From assembly GCA_964630925.1 (NCBI GenBank), contig CAZVZK010000081.1:1-46388 (forward strand): a stretch of 46,388 nucleotides of DNA. The letters run 5' to 3'. The notes beneath the pieces are model-generated. The model was not told the origin of the DNA. It saw nothing but the letters and a program-made list of their open reading frames with translations, and did not search any database. The position numbers and the translations under genes are program-made. The stretch is from RGDT01 sp964630925 (GTDB lineage: Bacteria; Planctomycetota; Planctomycetia; Gemmatales; Gemmataceae). Of the stretch, positions 1-8,948 are shown piece after piece (the stretch's first letter is position 1; each line of letters starts with the position of its first letter).

Positions 1-27
1 GTGCCGCGCAGCGGCATGAGGGACTGA

Positions 28-55
28 AATGCAAATTCGTGGCGGGATTTGCATT
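28..55. repeat. Perfect 9-bp inverted repeat
   Basis: Two perfect 9-nt arms (28-36 and 47-55, AATGCAAAT/ATTTGCATT) surround a 10-nt loop. It lies downstream of the PDZ gene that ends at 118 and could be a weak terminator or the end of a dispersed repeat. There is no U-tract. The rest of 1-117 shows no gene. Confidence 0.4.
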
Positions 56-117
56 GCAGGTCCAGTGGTCAGGCCACCCACTCCCGTGCCGTGGCCGCCC
101 TCCACGTCTCATTTTGT

Positions 118-963
118 CTAACCCCACAGGTCGGGTGAACGGCTACCATTCTTCTTCGGCCTGCCGCCCGAGGCCATGTCGGACAGGGCCTCGACGCGCT
201 TGCGGTGCTCGGCCGGCACGTCGGCGACCTTGTCGTAGGTCCTCTTCGTGCCGTCGTCGTCGATGGTCACGCCCTCGACCTGGGCCTTGCCGTCGGCCAC
301 GTGCCCACGCACCTCGACGGTCACCTTGCCCGACTTCTGGGTGGCGGTGAACCTGTCGTTGTCGCGGACGATGGTGGTCTGGGCGGCGTCCGCCGGCAGC
401 TTGAAGCCGAAACGCCCGAAGGGCGGCTCGAACGGGTCGGCCGGCAGGGCCGCCTTGGCCTCGGGCAGCTTCAGGCCCTTGAGGGTCTGCTTGGCGCCCT
501 TGCGCAGCACGACGGCGTCGAGCGGCTTGTCGGAGGGCGCCTCGGCGAGCATCTTGCGCAGCTCGGCCACCCGGCTGGGGACAGGCTTGCCGGCCAGCTC
601 GAGCAGGACGTCGTTCTTCTTCAGGCCGGCCTTCTGGGCCGGGGAGTCGGGACGCACGTCGTTGATCACCAACCCCTGCCCCTCCGGCAGGTCGAGCTGG
701 TCGGCCAGGGCCGGCGTGGGCGGGGCCAGGGCGACGCCCAGGCGCCCGGCGCCGGCGTCGCGGCGGAAGACGCCGGGCATCTCGAACGGGTCGAGGCCGC
801 CGAACGGCGCCATGTCGAACCTCTTGAACGCCTCCTCCATCCGCCGCCGGGCCTCGGCGAACGGATCCTTCTCCTCCTGGGCCGGGGCGGGGGCGGCGGA
901 CATGGTCAACGCTAGCAGGACGCCGCCCAGCAGCGCCCCGCCGCGCGGGGTCAGCGAGCTCAT
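118..963 (-). CDS. Secreted PDZ-domain protein
   Basis: A 281-residue protein with a clear signal peptide (hydrophobic stretch about residues 8-25, then an AxA site ending APAQ), so probably periplasmic. A PDZ-like domain spans about residues 70-165, with the usual core (GRLGVAL, a GLVINDVRPDSPAQKAGL loop and a KKNDVLLELAG strand). No HtrA protease domain precedes it, so it is not a DegP/HtrA enzyme; a chaperone-like or scaffold role is inferred. The C-terminal 100 residues are charged and contain repeated beta-like strands of unknown function. The start is supported by GGAGGCAAGG just upstream. The next gene upstream is hsp20 on the same strand, suggesting a protein-quality-control pair, but no substrate can be named. 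Confidence 0.85.
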   Translation of the reverse strand: MSSLTPRGGALLGGVLLALTMSAAPAPAQEEKDPFAEARRRMEEAFKRFDMAPFGGLDPFEMPGVFRRDAGAGRLGVALAPPTPALADQLDLPEGQGLVINDVRPDSPAQKAGLKKNDVLLELAGKPVPSRVAELRKMLAEAPSDKPLDAVVLRKGAKQTLKGLKLPEAKAALPADPFEPPFGRFGFKLPADAAQTTIVRDNDRFTATQKSGKVTVEVRGHVADGKAQVEGVTIDDDGTKRTYDKVADVPAEHRKRVEALSDMASGGRPKKNGSRSPDLWG

Positions 964-1054
964 CGTTCCTTGCCTCCAACGGGATCACGGACGAAAGAAC
1001 GGAGAAATGGGGCGGCGGCCCCGCGGGCGGGCCGCCGCCTGAAGCGTACGCCGA

Positions 1055-1453
1055 TCACTCCTTGCGGAGGGTGATGCGGCGCGGCCTGGCCTCCTCGGCC
1101 TTGGGCATCTTCAGGGACAGGACGCCGTCGCGGAGGGTGGCGTCGGCCTTGTCGGCCTGGATGTCGGCGGGCAGGGCGGCGCGGTACTCGAAGCGGCCGC
1201 AACGCGGGCCGTCACCCTTGCGCTCGCCGCGGATGATGACCTCGCCGTCGTGGACGGACAGGTCGAGATCCTCGGACGCGACGCCGGGCACGTCGGCCTC
1301 GGCGTAGACCCACTCCTCGTCCTGCCAGACGCACAGGGGCGCGGCGGCGGGGATGGGGGCGTCGAACAGGCGGCCGAACGCCGAGGACAGGCGGTTGGCC
1401 GGGCGGTGCCAGGCCGGGGCGACGGGGTGGCCGTTACGCAGGACAGGCAGCAT
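1055..1453 (-). CDS. Hsp20/alpha-crystallin small heat-shock protein
   Basis: A 132-residue small heat-shock protein, an ATP-independent holdase that binds unfolding proteins. The alpha-crystallin domain covers about residues 45-130: WVYAEADVPGV, DLDLSVHDGEVIIRGER, then the typical LPADIQADKADATLRDGVLSL block that ends in the conserved G-V-L motif. The C-terminal I-x-I/V anchor is only weakly present. The ATG at 1453 is chosen because GGGAGG lies 6-7 nt upstream; an earlier ATG at 1483 would put the Shine-Dalgarno inside the gene. It precedes the PDZ gene on the same strand with about 90 nt between them, so they may be cotranscribed. Confidence 0.9.
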   Translation of the reverse strand: MLPVLRNGHPVAPAWHRPANRLSSAFGRLFDAPIPAAAPLCVWQDEEWVYAEADVPGVASEDLDLSVHDGEVIIRGERKGDGPRCGRFEYRAALPADIQADKADATLRDGVLSLKMPKAEEARPRRITLRKE

Positions 1454-1597
1454 CGTAATCCTCCCCTCTGAGCTCAGAGGCAACTGAGAAAGGAAGCCAC
1501 AACGCGGGTGGCGGACGGCGGCCCTACCACGACGGGCCGCCTACGGGCCGCCCCCTTTGCAAGACGCATGCCACGTCGGGTGCGGTGACGCAAGTTA

Positions 1598-1623
1598 TTG
1601 TGATAAAGCGAGTTAGATCACAA
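1598..1623. promoter_or_regulatory. TTGTGAT-N12-ATCACAA palindrome
   Basis: Perfect 7-nt inverted arms separated by 12 nt, about 145-170 nt upstream of the hsp20 start. The half-sites look like CRP/FNR half-sites, but the spacing is too wide for a canonical CRP site (TGTGA-N6-TCACA). It may be an operator for hsp20 or a relic of the WD40 gene's surroundings. Confidence 0.35.
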
Positions 1624-1689
1624 ATGGCCGACGCCGGCCCCCGCGTCCGCCGCCATTTTGACAGGCCGGTGCTGCCGGGCCATCCGGCG

Positions 1690-1942
1690 GGGCGTCCGGC
1701 TCGTCTTATTCGGGAGACGACATCCGGAGGCCCCCTCCGCCGTGGCGCCGGACGGCAGGCTCCTGGCGGTGTGTCAGGGCGGGACGCTGGCGCTGCTCGA
1801 CGTGGACGGCGGCAAGGGGTTGCGTGAGTTCGTGGCGCACGAGAGCCACGTCATCCGCGGCGCGGCGTACCTGCCGGACCGCAAGCACGCGATGTCCGCC
1901 GCGCTGGACAGGACGCTGCGGATGTGGAAACTGCCGAAGTGA
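1690..1942 (+). pseudogene. C-terminal remnant of a WD40-repeat protein
   Basis: This plus-strand frame encodes the last two blades of a WD40 propeller and then stops: VAPDGRLLAV followed by LALLDVDGGKGLREFVAH, then SHVIRGAAYLPD and ALDRTLRMWKLPK, which match the spacing of WD40 blades and the terminal W-K. No start codon or upstream blades fit; sequence before about 1690 does not continue the domain. A WD40 gene truncated by deletion is the simplest reading. Planctomycetes carry many WD40 genes, so recombination between paralogues is a plausible cause. The remaining sequence of 1484-1690 holds only the palindrome at 1598-1623. Confidence 0.6.
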
Positions 1943-1947
1943 CGAGG

Positions 1948-2964
1948 TCATCCCAAGTCGCGGAACCCGGCGGCACGCATATCGGCCTCGATCTCAGCGG
2001 CCAGGGCGGCGCCTTCGGGGCCGTAGCGGATGTGCAGCCAGGTACGGGGATCGCCGGCACGGTACAGTCTGACGCGCCCTTGAAGTGGGTCGGCATGGAT
2101 GCTGACGCCGCTTTCGGAATGCTCGACACGAGCATCTTCCACAGGCCACCGGGCAGCGACCTGCGACGCCAACGCCTCGATCTCAACGGCCTCCGGGTGC
2201 ATGAGGCGGATCTCCCCGCCGTCGGTCCAGTAAGGCCTGAACATGACGGGCGGTTCGAGGCCCCTGTCCCCGAGTCGGTAGAGCATCGGGGATCGGCCGG
2301 TCACGATCTCTAACACGGCTTCGACTCCGGACTGGCCCGCGAGTTGTGCGAAGCCGGCCTCCCTGCCGTGATAGACGAACGGCCAAGCATGCGGCTCCCC
2401 CTCGGTCAGCCATCCAAGGGCGTGGACATCTCCAAGGAGTCCGAAGGGGAGGAGACCGCTTGCCTCGGGGAAGATCGGGTATGGGATCTCACGGAACTCG
2501 CGCCAGCCTTCGTAGTATCCTGCGAATGCCACCCAATCCTCACGGTAGCCCTCCCTCGAGACGTGGAACGGGTGATGCACATCCAGGCAATGGTTGAACG
2601 CCCCCACGCCGTACACGTCGAGGAACGCCTTGTAGTCCTCCGGCAGACGCAGGCCGATGGCCGCCTCCACCGCCGCCCAGCTCCCTTCGGGCCGGTTCGG
2701 GCGGCGCGGAGGCGGCACCAGCACCCGCAGCTCGGCCAGCGGCGCCGACCGCGACACGCGCACCACCCACGCGGGGTCGAGCGTCGCTTGCAGCGACCAG
2801 TGCCGCGCCGTCGTCGGGTCGCCTACCCGCTGCGCCTCCTCCAATCGCAGCAGCTCGGCCCGCGCGTCGCCGCGCTCCTCCAGCCAGTCGGCGTAGGCGA
2901 GACGCGTGACGCCGTCGTCCGGCGTCTCTTCCAACGCAGCGAGGAATCCGGCCTCCGGGGTCAT
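1948..2964 (-). CDS. TIGR02996-domain protein with SMI1/KNR4 (SUKH)-like domain
   Basis: A 338-residue soluble protein. Residues 1-45 are the repeat-companion domain typical of Gemmata-like planctomycetes and myxobacteria (FLAALEETPDDGVTRLAYADWLEERGDARAE region). Residues about 95-210 resemble a SMI1/KNR4 (SUKH) fold: W-x-x-VEAAIGLRLPEDYKAFLDVYG, then a later FGLLGDVHALGW stretch. The last 130 residues are unassigned. SUKH proteins often act as toxin immunity proteins, but no toxin gene is adjacent, so the function is open. The ATG at 2964 overlaps the kinase stop codon as ATGA, so the two genes are translationally coupled. The frame stays open upstream inside the kinase gene but with no similarity, so that longer version was not used. 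Confidence 0.8.
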   Translation of the reverse strand: MTPEAGFLAALEETPDDGVTRLAYADWLEERGDARAELLRLEEAQRVGDPTTARHWSLQATLDPAWVVRVSRSAPLAELRVLVPPPRRPNRPEGSWAAVEAAIGLRLPEDYKAFLDVYGVGAFNHCLDVHHPFHVSREGYREDWVAFAGYYEGWREFREIPYPIFPEASGLLPFGLLGDVHALGWLTEGEPHAWPFVYHGREAGFAQLAGQSGVEAVLEIVTGRSPMLYRLGDRGLEPPVMFRPYWTDGGEIRLMHPEAVEIEALASQVAARWPVEDARVEHSESGVSIHADPLQGRVRLYRAGDPRTWLHIRYGPEGAALAAEIEADMRAAGFRDLG

Positions 2965-4277
2965 GGCGTGCCGGCCTCGGGCATGATGGTGAACTCCGCC
3001 GACCCGCCGTTGGACGGGCCGGCGCCGATGCGCGGCAGGAAGACGCGGAACGTCGTGCCGCCGCCCGGCGTGTCCTCGATGCGGACGACGCCGCCGGCGC
3101 GGTCCACCACCTGGCGGACCACGGCCAGCCCCAGGCCGGTGCCACCCTCCTTCGTGGTGAAGTACGGCTCGAACGCCCGCCGACGCACCTCCGGCGCCAT
3201 GCCGACGCCGTGGTCGGCCACCTCCAGCAGGACGTAGCGGCCCGCGCGGGCGGGGTCGCCGGACAGGCGCACGGGGGCGAGGCGGATCTCGATGGGGCCG
3301 CCCGCCGGCATGGCGTCGCGGGCGTTGATAATCAGGTTGAGGAGTAGACGCCCGAACTGGCCCGCGTCGATCAGCACCTGCCCCGGCCCGCTCCTCGACA
3401 GCAACACCTGGTGGCGCGGGCCGGCGGCGGCGCGGACCGTGGGCAGATGCGAGGCCGTCAGCTCGCCCAGGTCGTACACGGCCGGCGGACAATCCGGCGG
3501 CCTGGCGAACGACATGAGATCCTCCGCCATGCTCAGGCCGCGCTCGGCCGCCTGCACCACCTCGCGGCCCTGTCGGCGCACGTCCTCCGGCACGTCCCCA
3601 CGTCGGCTCAGCAGCTCGCCCTGCCCGAGGAAGATGGTCAGGAGGTTGCGGAGGTCGTGGGCCAGCCCGGCCGCCATGTGCTCCAGGGCGGCGGCCTTGT
3701 CCAGCGCGGCGAGGCGCTCACGCTGCGTCTGGAAGGCGCCGCGGAGCTGGCGGACCTCGGCGGACTGGATGCGCAGCGCCAGCAGGTCGGCCACGGAGCC
3801 GGCGAAGTCGCGGGCCTCGGTGGTCCACTCGCGCGGCGGGCCGACGCTCTCGTGGCATAGCACGCCGACCAGCTTACCCTCGACGAAGATGCCGGCGTCG
3901 AGCATCGACGTGATGCCCAGCGGGCGCAGGTACGCCTGGGCCAGCTCGGCGGTCCACGGGGCGGAGGCGGCGACCTCGGCGGGCACGGCGCGGCGGATGG
4001 TCAGCGACTTGAAGTAGGTCGGGAAGTCGGCGACGCGCAGCAAGGCGCCGGCGGAGTGCTCGCCGCGCGAGCGCTCGTAGAGGTGGGCGCAGCGCAGGGC
4101 GGCGCCGCCGTCGATGAACAGCCAGACGCCGACACGCTCGACGGCGAGGGCGTCGGCGCACAGCTCACAGGCGCGTGCGAAGGCGTCGGCGAGCGGGGTG
4201 TCGGGCGGCAGGCGGGATAGCGCCAGCCGGGCGGCCTCCGTGGGCCGGCTCGGCTCCGGGATTGGGCTGGTGGGCAT
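2961..4277 (-). CDS. GAF-domain sensor histidine kinase
   Basis: A 438-residue cytoplasmic kinase with no membrane segment. An N-terminal GAF domain spans about residues 25-170 (ALAVERVGVWLF, then ITSMLDAGIFVEGKLVGVLCHE). A short coiled linker leads to the H-box with phospho-acceptor His207 in MAAGLAHDLRNLL. The ATPase domain carries the N-box LLLNLIINARDAMP, G1 ADHGVGM, F-box RAFEPYFTTKEGG and G2 GTGLGLAVV. It belongs to the NtrB/AtoS-like class judging from AHDLRNLL. The GAF ligand is unknown. No response regulator is adjacent; the coupled downstream gene is the TIGR02996-SUKH protein. ATG at 4277 is the first good start. Confidence 0.9.
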   Translation of the reverse strand: MPTSPIPEPSRPTEAARLALSRLPPDTPLADAFARACELCADALAVERVGVWLFIDGGAALRCAHLYERSRGEHSAGALLRVADFPTYFKSLTIRRAVPAEVAASAPWTAELAQAYLRPLGITSMLDAGIFVEGKLVGVLCHESVGPPREWTTEARDFAGSVADLLALRIQSAEVRQLRGAFQTQRERLAALDKAAALEHMAAGLAHDLRNLLTIFLGQGELLSRRGDVPEDVRRQGREVVQAAERGLSMAEDLMSFARPPDCPPAVYDLGELTASHLPTVRAAAGPRHQVLLSRSGPGQVLIDAGQFGRLLLNLIINARDAMPAGGPIEIRLAPVRLSGDPARAGRYVLLEVADHGVGMAPEVRRRAFEPYFTTKEGGTGLGLAVVRQVVDRAGGVVRIEDTPGGGTTFRVFLPRIGAGPSNGGSAEFTIMPEAGTP

Positions 4278-4349
4278 GGCCGCTCGCCCTCGCGACGTGG
4301 TGGCCGATCTCCACCACAGTATAGCCGAGGCGGCCGCCGAGCGGAGCTG

Positions 4350-5642
4350 TCACCCCCCCTTCGCGTGCCAGTACGCCGGCAGCCCGCGCTTCGTCGCGGC
4401 CAGGATCTCGCGGATCGCCGTGCGGTCCGCCGCCGACAGGTGCGCGAAGTCCTTGTGCCTGTCCTCGCCCGTCAGCACGCGCCACAGGGCCTTGTACACG
4501 TGCTCACGCATCTCCACGGGCAGGGCGTCGAACGCCTCGGTGTAGACGAGGTAGCTGAGCGGGTACTTGAAGAGACGCCTCTCCAGGTCGAAGTCGCGCA
4601 GCGAACGGCCCTTCGCGTCGCGCAGGCCCCGCCGCGCGAACTCCGCCGCGAACGCCGACGTGCCCTTGACTCGTTCGGTCAACGCCGCCTCCTCGCTGAA
4701 GAGGAGGTAGCGGACCAGGTCGTCGCCCGCGCCGCGGATGCGCGACAACGCGCTCTCCCAGCGGTGCGTCGGCGGCAGCTTCATCTCCCTGTTCAGCGAC
4801 GCCTCGTAGTGCAGCGCCTCCCGGGCCGTGAAGTTGGCCCGCGTCAGGAGGTTGTGCCCGTCGGCCTGATGCTCCAGCACCATGAGCGCGACGATGTCGC
4901 TGTGCGGCGAGAGGTACTCCCTCGTCTCGAACCGCTTGCGCAGGTCCGCCACGTTCACGCCGTCGGGGTTCTCGACGGGGAATCGCACCGAGCGCCCGCT
5001 CAGGGTGAGGTTGCCGAGGTGCGTCTGCTTGCCGTGCGTGCCGGTGACGTACCACCCGCCCCAGCGGCGTTCGAACGGCGTGGTGTGGTCCACGCGGACC
5101 GTCCCGCCCGACAGGATGGGGTTGCCCTCCGAATCGGGGTAGACCGAGCGCACGATGTGCCCCGGCACGCGCCTCGTATTCGACGAGGCGTGGCACAGCA
5201 TGCAGGCGTCGCCCTGGCGCGTGAACGTCGGCCTGCCGTCCTTCTCCTGGCTCATCGTGTAGAAGACGGCCCCGAGCTTCGGATCGACGGCGGACACCTC
5301 CAGCACCTCGCCGCCCTGGCAGAAGCCGACGTACACGTCATCGCCGAAGTAGAGCGCCCGTGGCGTCTTCGGCGCGATGCGCCGCCTCTGCAGGCTGGTC
5401 TTCGAGAAGACCAGCGTCTGCGAGGACACCGGCACGCCCAGCTCCGACAGGACGGCCTTCAGATACCCCGTCCCCTCCTCGTACGGCAGGGTCACATCCC
5501 CCGCCGCCAGGCGTGCCTCCAGACGCGAGACGGAGTTGGCCGGCCTGCCCTTGCTGTAGGAGATCGGCTCGTTCTCGAAGTCGTCCGCCGCCCAGGCCGA
5601 GCCCGCCATCAGCAGCACCGCCGCCACCGCCCTGCCGTTCAT
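4350..5642 (-). CDS. Exported single-haem c-type cytochrome-like protein
   Basis: A 430-residue protein with a signal peptide (about residues 1-18, ending SAWA). It has one CxxCH haem-attachment motif, Cys147-Met-Leu-Cys150-His151, placed just after a GDAC segment, which is typical of planctomycete proteins exported to the paryphoplasm/periplasm. The rest is rich in Arg, His and Tyr and shows no domain I can name; it may be an oxidoreductase of the large uncharacterised cytochrome group found in planctomycetes. It ends about 70 nt from the kinase gene and starts about 100 nt from the CHAT gene, all on one strand. Haem attachment is inferred from the motif; the function is unknown. Confidence 0.7.
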   Translation of the reverse strand: MNGRAVAAVLLMAGSAWAADDFENEPISYSKGRPANSVSRLEARLAAGDVTLPYEEGTGYLKAVLSELGVPVSSQTLVFSKTSLQRRRIAPKTPRALYFGDDVYVGFCQGGEVLEVSAVDPKLGAVFYTMSQEKDGRPTFTRQGDACMLCHASSNTRRVPGHIVRSVYPDSEGNPILSGGTVRVDHTTPFERRWGGWYVTGTHGKQTHLGNLTLSGRSVRFPVENPDGVNVADLRKRFETREYLSPHSDIVALMVLEHQADGHNLLTRANFTAREALHYEASLNREMKLPPTHRWESALSRIRGAGDDLVRYLLFSEEAALTERVKGTSAFAAEFARRGLRDAKGRSLRDFDLERRLFKYPLSYLVYTEAFDALPVEMREHVYKALWRVLTGEDRHKDFAHLSAADRTAIREILAATKRGLPAYWHAKGG

Positions 5643-5739
5643 GGCCCGCCCCTCTCTGAAATCAGGACAGGATTGTCCTCTTTATGAGTGTAGCACGGGG
5701 CGGGCGGCGCGGCAAGAGCCGCGAACGGCTTCGCGGCCG

Positions 5740-8700
5740 TCAGCGCCAGTCGCCGCTCAGCACGAACCCGGCCCAGTAGTACGGCGGCAGCCTCCCGCCC
5801 TTGCCGCCCTCGACCTTCACGGGCAACTTGCCGACGCCGCGCGGCTTGCCGTCCAGGGTGCGCCAGTGCAGCATCGCCATCTGCGCCCGCCGCAGCGCCT
5901 CCGCCCGCCCGACGGCCCCGCCGGGGCCCCAGGCGATGCGGTAGAAGTCGCTCATCAGCGCCTGCGTCGCCCGGTCGTCCACGCGCCACAGCGAGGCCAC
6001 CACGCCGCGTGCCCCGGCCACCTGGAAGGCGCGCTGGAGGCCGAGCAGGCCCTCGCCGCCGGCCACCTTGCCCAGCCCCGTCTCGCAGGCCGACAGCACC
6101 ACCAGCTCCAGGCCCGGCAGCTCCAATTCGCTCACCTCGAGCGCGGTGAGGATGCCGTCCTCCTCCCCGGGCCCCGGCTCCCGGTTCGCCCCGGACAGGG
6201 CGAGGCCGGACAGCAGCAGCGGGTGCCAGCCGATGACGCCCTCGCGCCCGAACAGATCACCGGGCCGCCCGCCGCCGGCCGCGGCGCTCGCCGTCGCCTC
6301 CCCGGCGAAGTACCCGTGCGTCGCCAGGTGCGCGAAGCGTACCTTGGCCAGCACCTCGCCCACGGCCCGCTTCGTCGCCCCCTCCTTCGACAGGGCGGTG
6401 AGGGGGCCGCCCTTGAACAGGCCCGAGAACGACTCGCCCACCGAGGCGGCCTCGCCCGAGGTGCCCGGGAGCTCGCCCCAGCCCCTCCGCGCCCCGAGGG
6501 GGGCCGAGCGGGCACCCTCCTTCGATGCGACACGCCCCGCCCCGGCGTAATCCACATCGCCCACGACCAGCAGGGAGGGCGGTAGGCGCTCGCCCTTCGG
6601 TACGGGCCGGAGCAGGTCGGGCAAGCCACGCGGGACGGGGATCGTGGCGAGGGCCACGTCCTCGATCAGGTAGGAGCCCTCCTCCTTACCGGGCAGGGCG
6701 GCGAACGGCACCGTGGCGATAGCCCCGTCGGGCGACACGAGGGCCACCTTCGCCCCCGCCAGGTGCTTCGCCAGGGGCGCCCAGACGAGCGCCTTGACCC
6801 GGGCGCCCGCGTCGAGGCCGGGCTTGCCGCCGACGAGGAGGGCCCGCCAGGCGGCGATGGCGTCCTCGATGGGGCCGGCCGGTCCGAGATCGACGCGGGC
6901 CGGCGGCTCGCCCTTGCGCAGGACGAACGCCACGAGCCGGCGCTCCCCGCTCAGCCTCCCGGCCTGCCGGGTGTTCTGCCAGAAGAAATGGAAGTCGATC
7001 AGCGCCGCCCCCGCCGGGAGGATGTCGGCGAGGGCCCTGGGGGTCAGGCGTTCCGCGTCCCGGGCGGCCCGGCTGTCGGCGGAGAGGCGCGACAGCTCGG
7101 CCTGCAACCGCTCCTGCTCGGCGGTCAGGGACTGGAGGCGCTCGCGGCGGGGCGTGGGGGACGACGAGAGGGCGACGATCTCGCCCGTGGCCTGCCGCAG
7201 CCTCTCGGCGGCCTCGCGGGCCGCGGGGTCGGCGGCGAGGCGTGCGAAGAGGCGGCGGTGCCTCTGTCGGAGCAGGACCGCCCCCTTCCACGCGAGCAGG
7301 TGCGAATGGGCGTCGCCGTCCAGGAAGGAGAGTCGCAGATCGAGTGTGGGCCGGTGCTTCTCGGCGGCGGCGAGCTGCTGGCGGTCGGACTGCGCCGCGG
7401 CGTTGGTGCGGAGGTGATCCTCCATCAGAGCGAGGGCCCGCGCCGCGAGGCGGCGCGCCTCCGCGCCCTCCTTCCTTTCCCACCGCACGGCGGCGAGGTT
7501 GGTGAGGCAGACGGCATACAGGGGGTGCCGATCCCCATGCAACTTCTCGTGGAGGGCCAGCGCCTTCTCGAAGTGGGGCAGGGCCGCTTCCGCCTCCCCC
7601 AGGGCCCAGTGCAGCGTGCCGAGGCTGTTGAGGGCGACGGCGTAGTCGGGGTGCTTCTCCCCTTGCGAGCTCCGGACCACGGCCAGCGCCTTCTGCAAGA
7701 GGGGCAGCGCCCTCCCGTATTCCGCCCTGGCCAGGTGCACCCCGGCGAGGTTGTTGAGGCTCGTGGCGTAGGCGGGGTGGCGCACGCCCAACACGTCCTT
7801 CCGCAGCGTCAACGCCTTCTCGAGCAGCGGAAGGGCGACGTCGTACTCCTTCATGGCATGCCGAAGGACGGCGAGGTTGTTCAGGGCCATGGCATAGGCG
7901 GGGCTCCTGTCCCCCTGCACGTCCCGGGCGAGGGCCAGGGCCCGCTCGAACAAGGGGAGGGCGGCCTGATGGTCGCCCAGATCCTTGTACAGCCCGGCGA
8001 GGTTGTTGAGCGTGATGGCGTATCCGGGGTGCGTCTCCCCGAGCAGCTCCCCGGAGAGGGACAGCGCCTTGCGGAGCAAGGGCAGGGCGGCCTTGTGGTC
8101 CCCGGTCTCCTTGAGCAGTTGGGCGAGGTTGCCCAGGCCCGCGGCGTAGCCGGGGTGCCGCTCCCCCACGGACCCCTTGGTGATGGCCAGCGCCCGCGTG
8201 TAGAGGCGCCGGGCCGCCTCGTGGTCCCCCAGGGCCTTGTTCAGCACGGCGAGGTTGTTGAGGGCCGTGGCATATGAAGGGTGCCTGTCCCCCATGATCT
8301 CCTTGCGCAGGGCCAGCGCCTGCTCCAGGATGGGGCGGGCCTCGGCCGTCTGCCCCTTGGCGTGCATGGCGAGGGCCTCGTCGTTCAGCGCCGCCGAGCG
8401 GCGGAGCTTCTCGCGCTGGGCGGGCGTCCGCTTGACGGCGAGGAGGGCATCCTCCCATTGCAGGCGGGCATCGGCCACCCGCCAGTCGCCCGCGCCGTGC
8501 AGGGCGGCCGTGATGTGGTGGATCCGCCCCAGGTGGGCGGCGGCCCTGCCGGGACGCCCGATTTGTTCCTCCCACGACGCCAGCCAGCCGTACACGCTCT
8601 GCGACTGCGAGGAATCACGGCCATTCACCTTCTCCGTGATCGCCAGCGCCTTCTGCATCGTCGCGACGGCATCGGCCTGGTTGCCGGCCTTCCAGTCCGC

Positions 8701-8826
8701 CTGGGCCTGTTCCCACGCCGCGTACCCGTCCCTGCTCAACGCGAGCTGCTCCGGCGTGAGCCGCGCCGGCGGTGCCGCGCCGGCGGCCACGCCCGCCGCC
8801 AGCACCGACAGAATGAACGCCCGCAT
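5740..8826 (-). CDS. Secreted TPR-CHAT caspase-like protein
   Basis: A 1028-residue protein. Residues 1-20 look like a signal peptide. About residues 25-480 form consecutive 42-residue tetratricopeptide units of the kinesin-light-chain type (HPxYAxxLNNLAxLxxxxGD repeats), which bind protein partners. A short coiled-coil follows at about 530-600. The C-terminal 350 residues are a CHAT domain (caspase HetF-associated with TPRs) with the catalytic pair His837 (ATHGYF) and Cys914 (LSACETGLG) both present, so protease activity is plausible. CHAT-TPR proteins include the gRAMP-associated Craspase subunit, but no CRISPR gene is nearby, and a signal peptide points to an exported role. The target is unknown. 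Confidence 0.92.
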   Translation of the reverse strand: MRAFILSVLAAGVAAGAAPPARLTPEQLALSRDGYAAWEQAQADWKAGNQADAVATMQKALAITEKVNGRDSSQSQSVYGWLASWEEQIGRPGRAAAHLGRIHHITAALHGAGDWRVADARLQWEDALLAVKRTPAQREKLRRSAALNDEALAMHAKGQTAEARPILEQALALRKEIMGDRHPSYATALNNLAVLNKALGDHEAARRLYTRALAITKGSVGERHPGYAAGLGNLAQLLKETGDHKAALPLLRKALSLSGELLGETHPGYAITLNNLAGLYKDLGDHQAALPLFERALALARDVQGDRSPAYAMALNNLAVLRHAMKEYDVALPLLEKALTLRKDVLGVRHPAYATSLNNLAGVHLARAEYGRALPLLQKALAVVRSSQGEKHPDYAVALNSLGTLHWALGEAEAALPHFEKALALHEKLHGDRHPLYAVCLTNLAAVRWERKEGAEARRLAARALALMEDHLRTNAAAQSDRQQLAAAEKHRPTLDLRLSFLDGDAHSHLLAWKGAVLLRQRHRRLFARLAADPAAREAAERLRQATGEIVALSSSPTPRRERLQSLTAEQERLQAELSRLSADSRAARDAERLTPRALADILPAGAALIDFHFFWQNTRQAGRLSGERRLVAFVLRKGEPPARVDLGPAGPIEDAIAAWRALLVGGKPGLDAGARVKALVWAPLAKHLAGAKVALVSPDGAIATVPFAALPGKEEGSYLIEDVALATIPVPRGLPDLLRPVPKGERLPPSLLVVGDVDYAGAGRVASKEGARSAPLGARRGWGELPGTSGEAASVGESFSGLFKGGPLTALSKEGATKRAVGEVLAKVRFAHLATHGYFAGEATASAAAGGGRPGDLFGREGVIGWHPLLLSGLALSGANREPGPGEEDGILTALEVSELELPGLELVVLSACETGLGKVAGGEGLLGLQRAFQVAGARGVVASLWRVDDRATQALMSDFYRIAWGPGGAVGRAEALRRAQMAMLHWRTLDGKPRGVGKLPVKVEGGKGGRLPPYYWAGFVLSGDWR

Positions 8827-8948
8827 CGGATGCCCTCCACGGTTGGCCCGCTCATGCTACCCCGCCCGACCCCGCCCCGCAAGGATTCATCGTCCGTCCG
8901 GGCGGGGCCATCGTCCCTAGGATACGCCCAACACAACGGAGACGACCC

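Noticed and set aside
205..1042. Long plus-strand frames opposite the PDZ gene
   Set aside because: High GC leaves opposite frames open; they show no family signal and no ribosome-binding site. The same holds for plus-strand frames over folE, the CHAT gene and the BMC genes.
1690..1942. Intact small WD40 protein
   Set aside because: Only two blades and no credible start.
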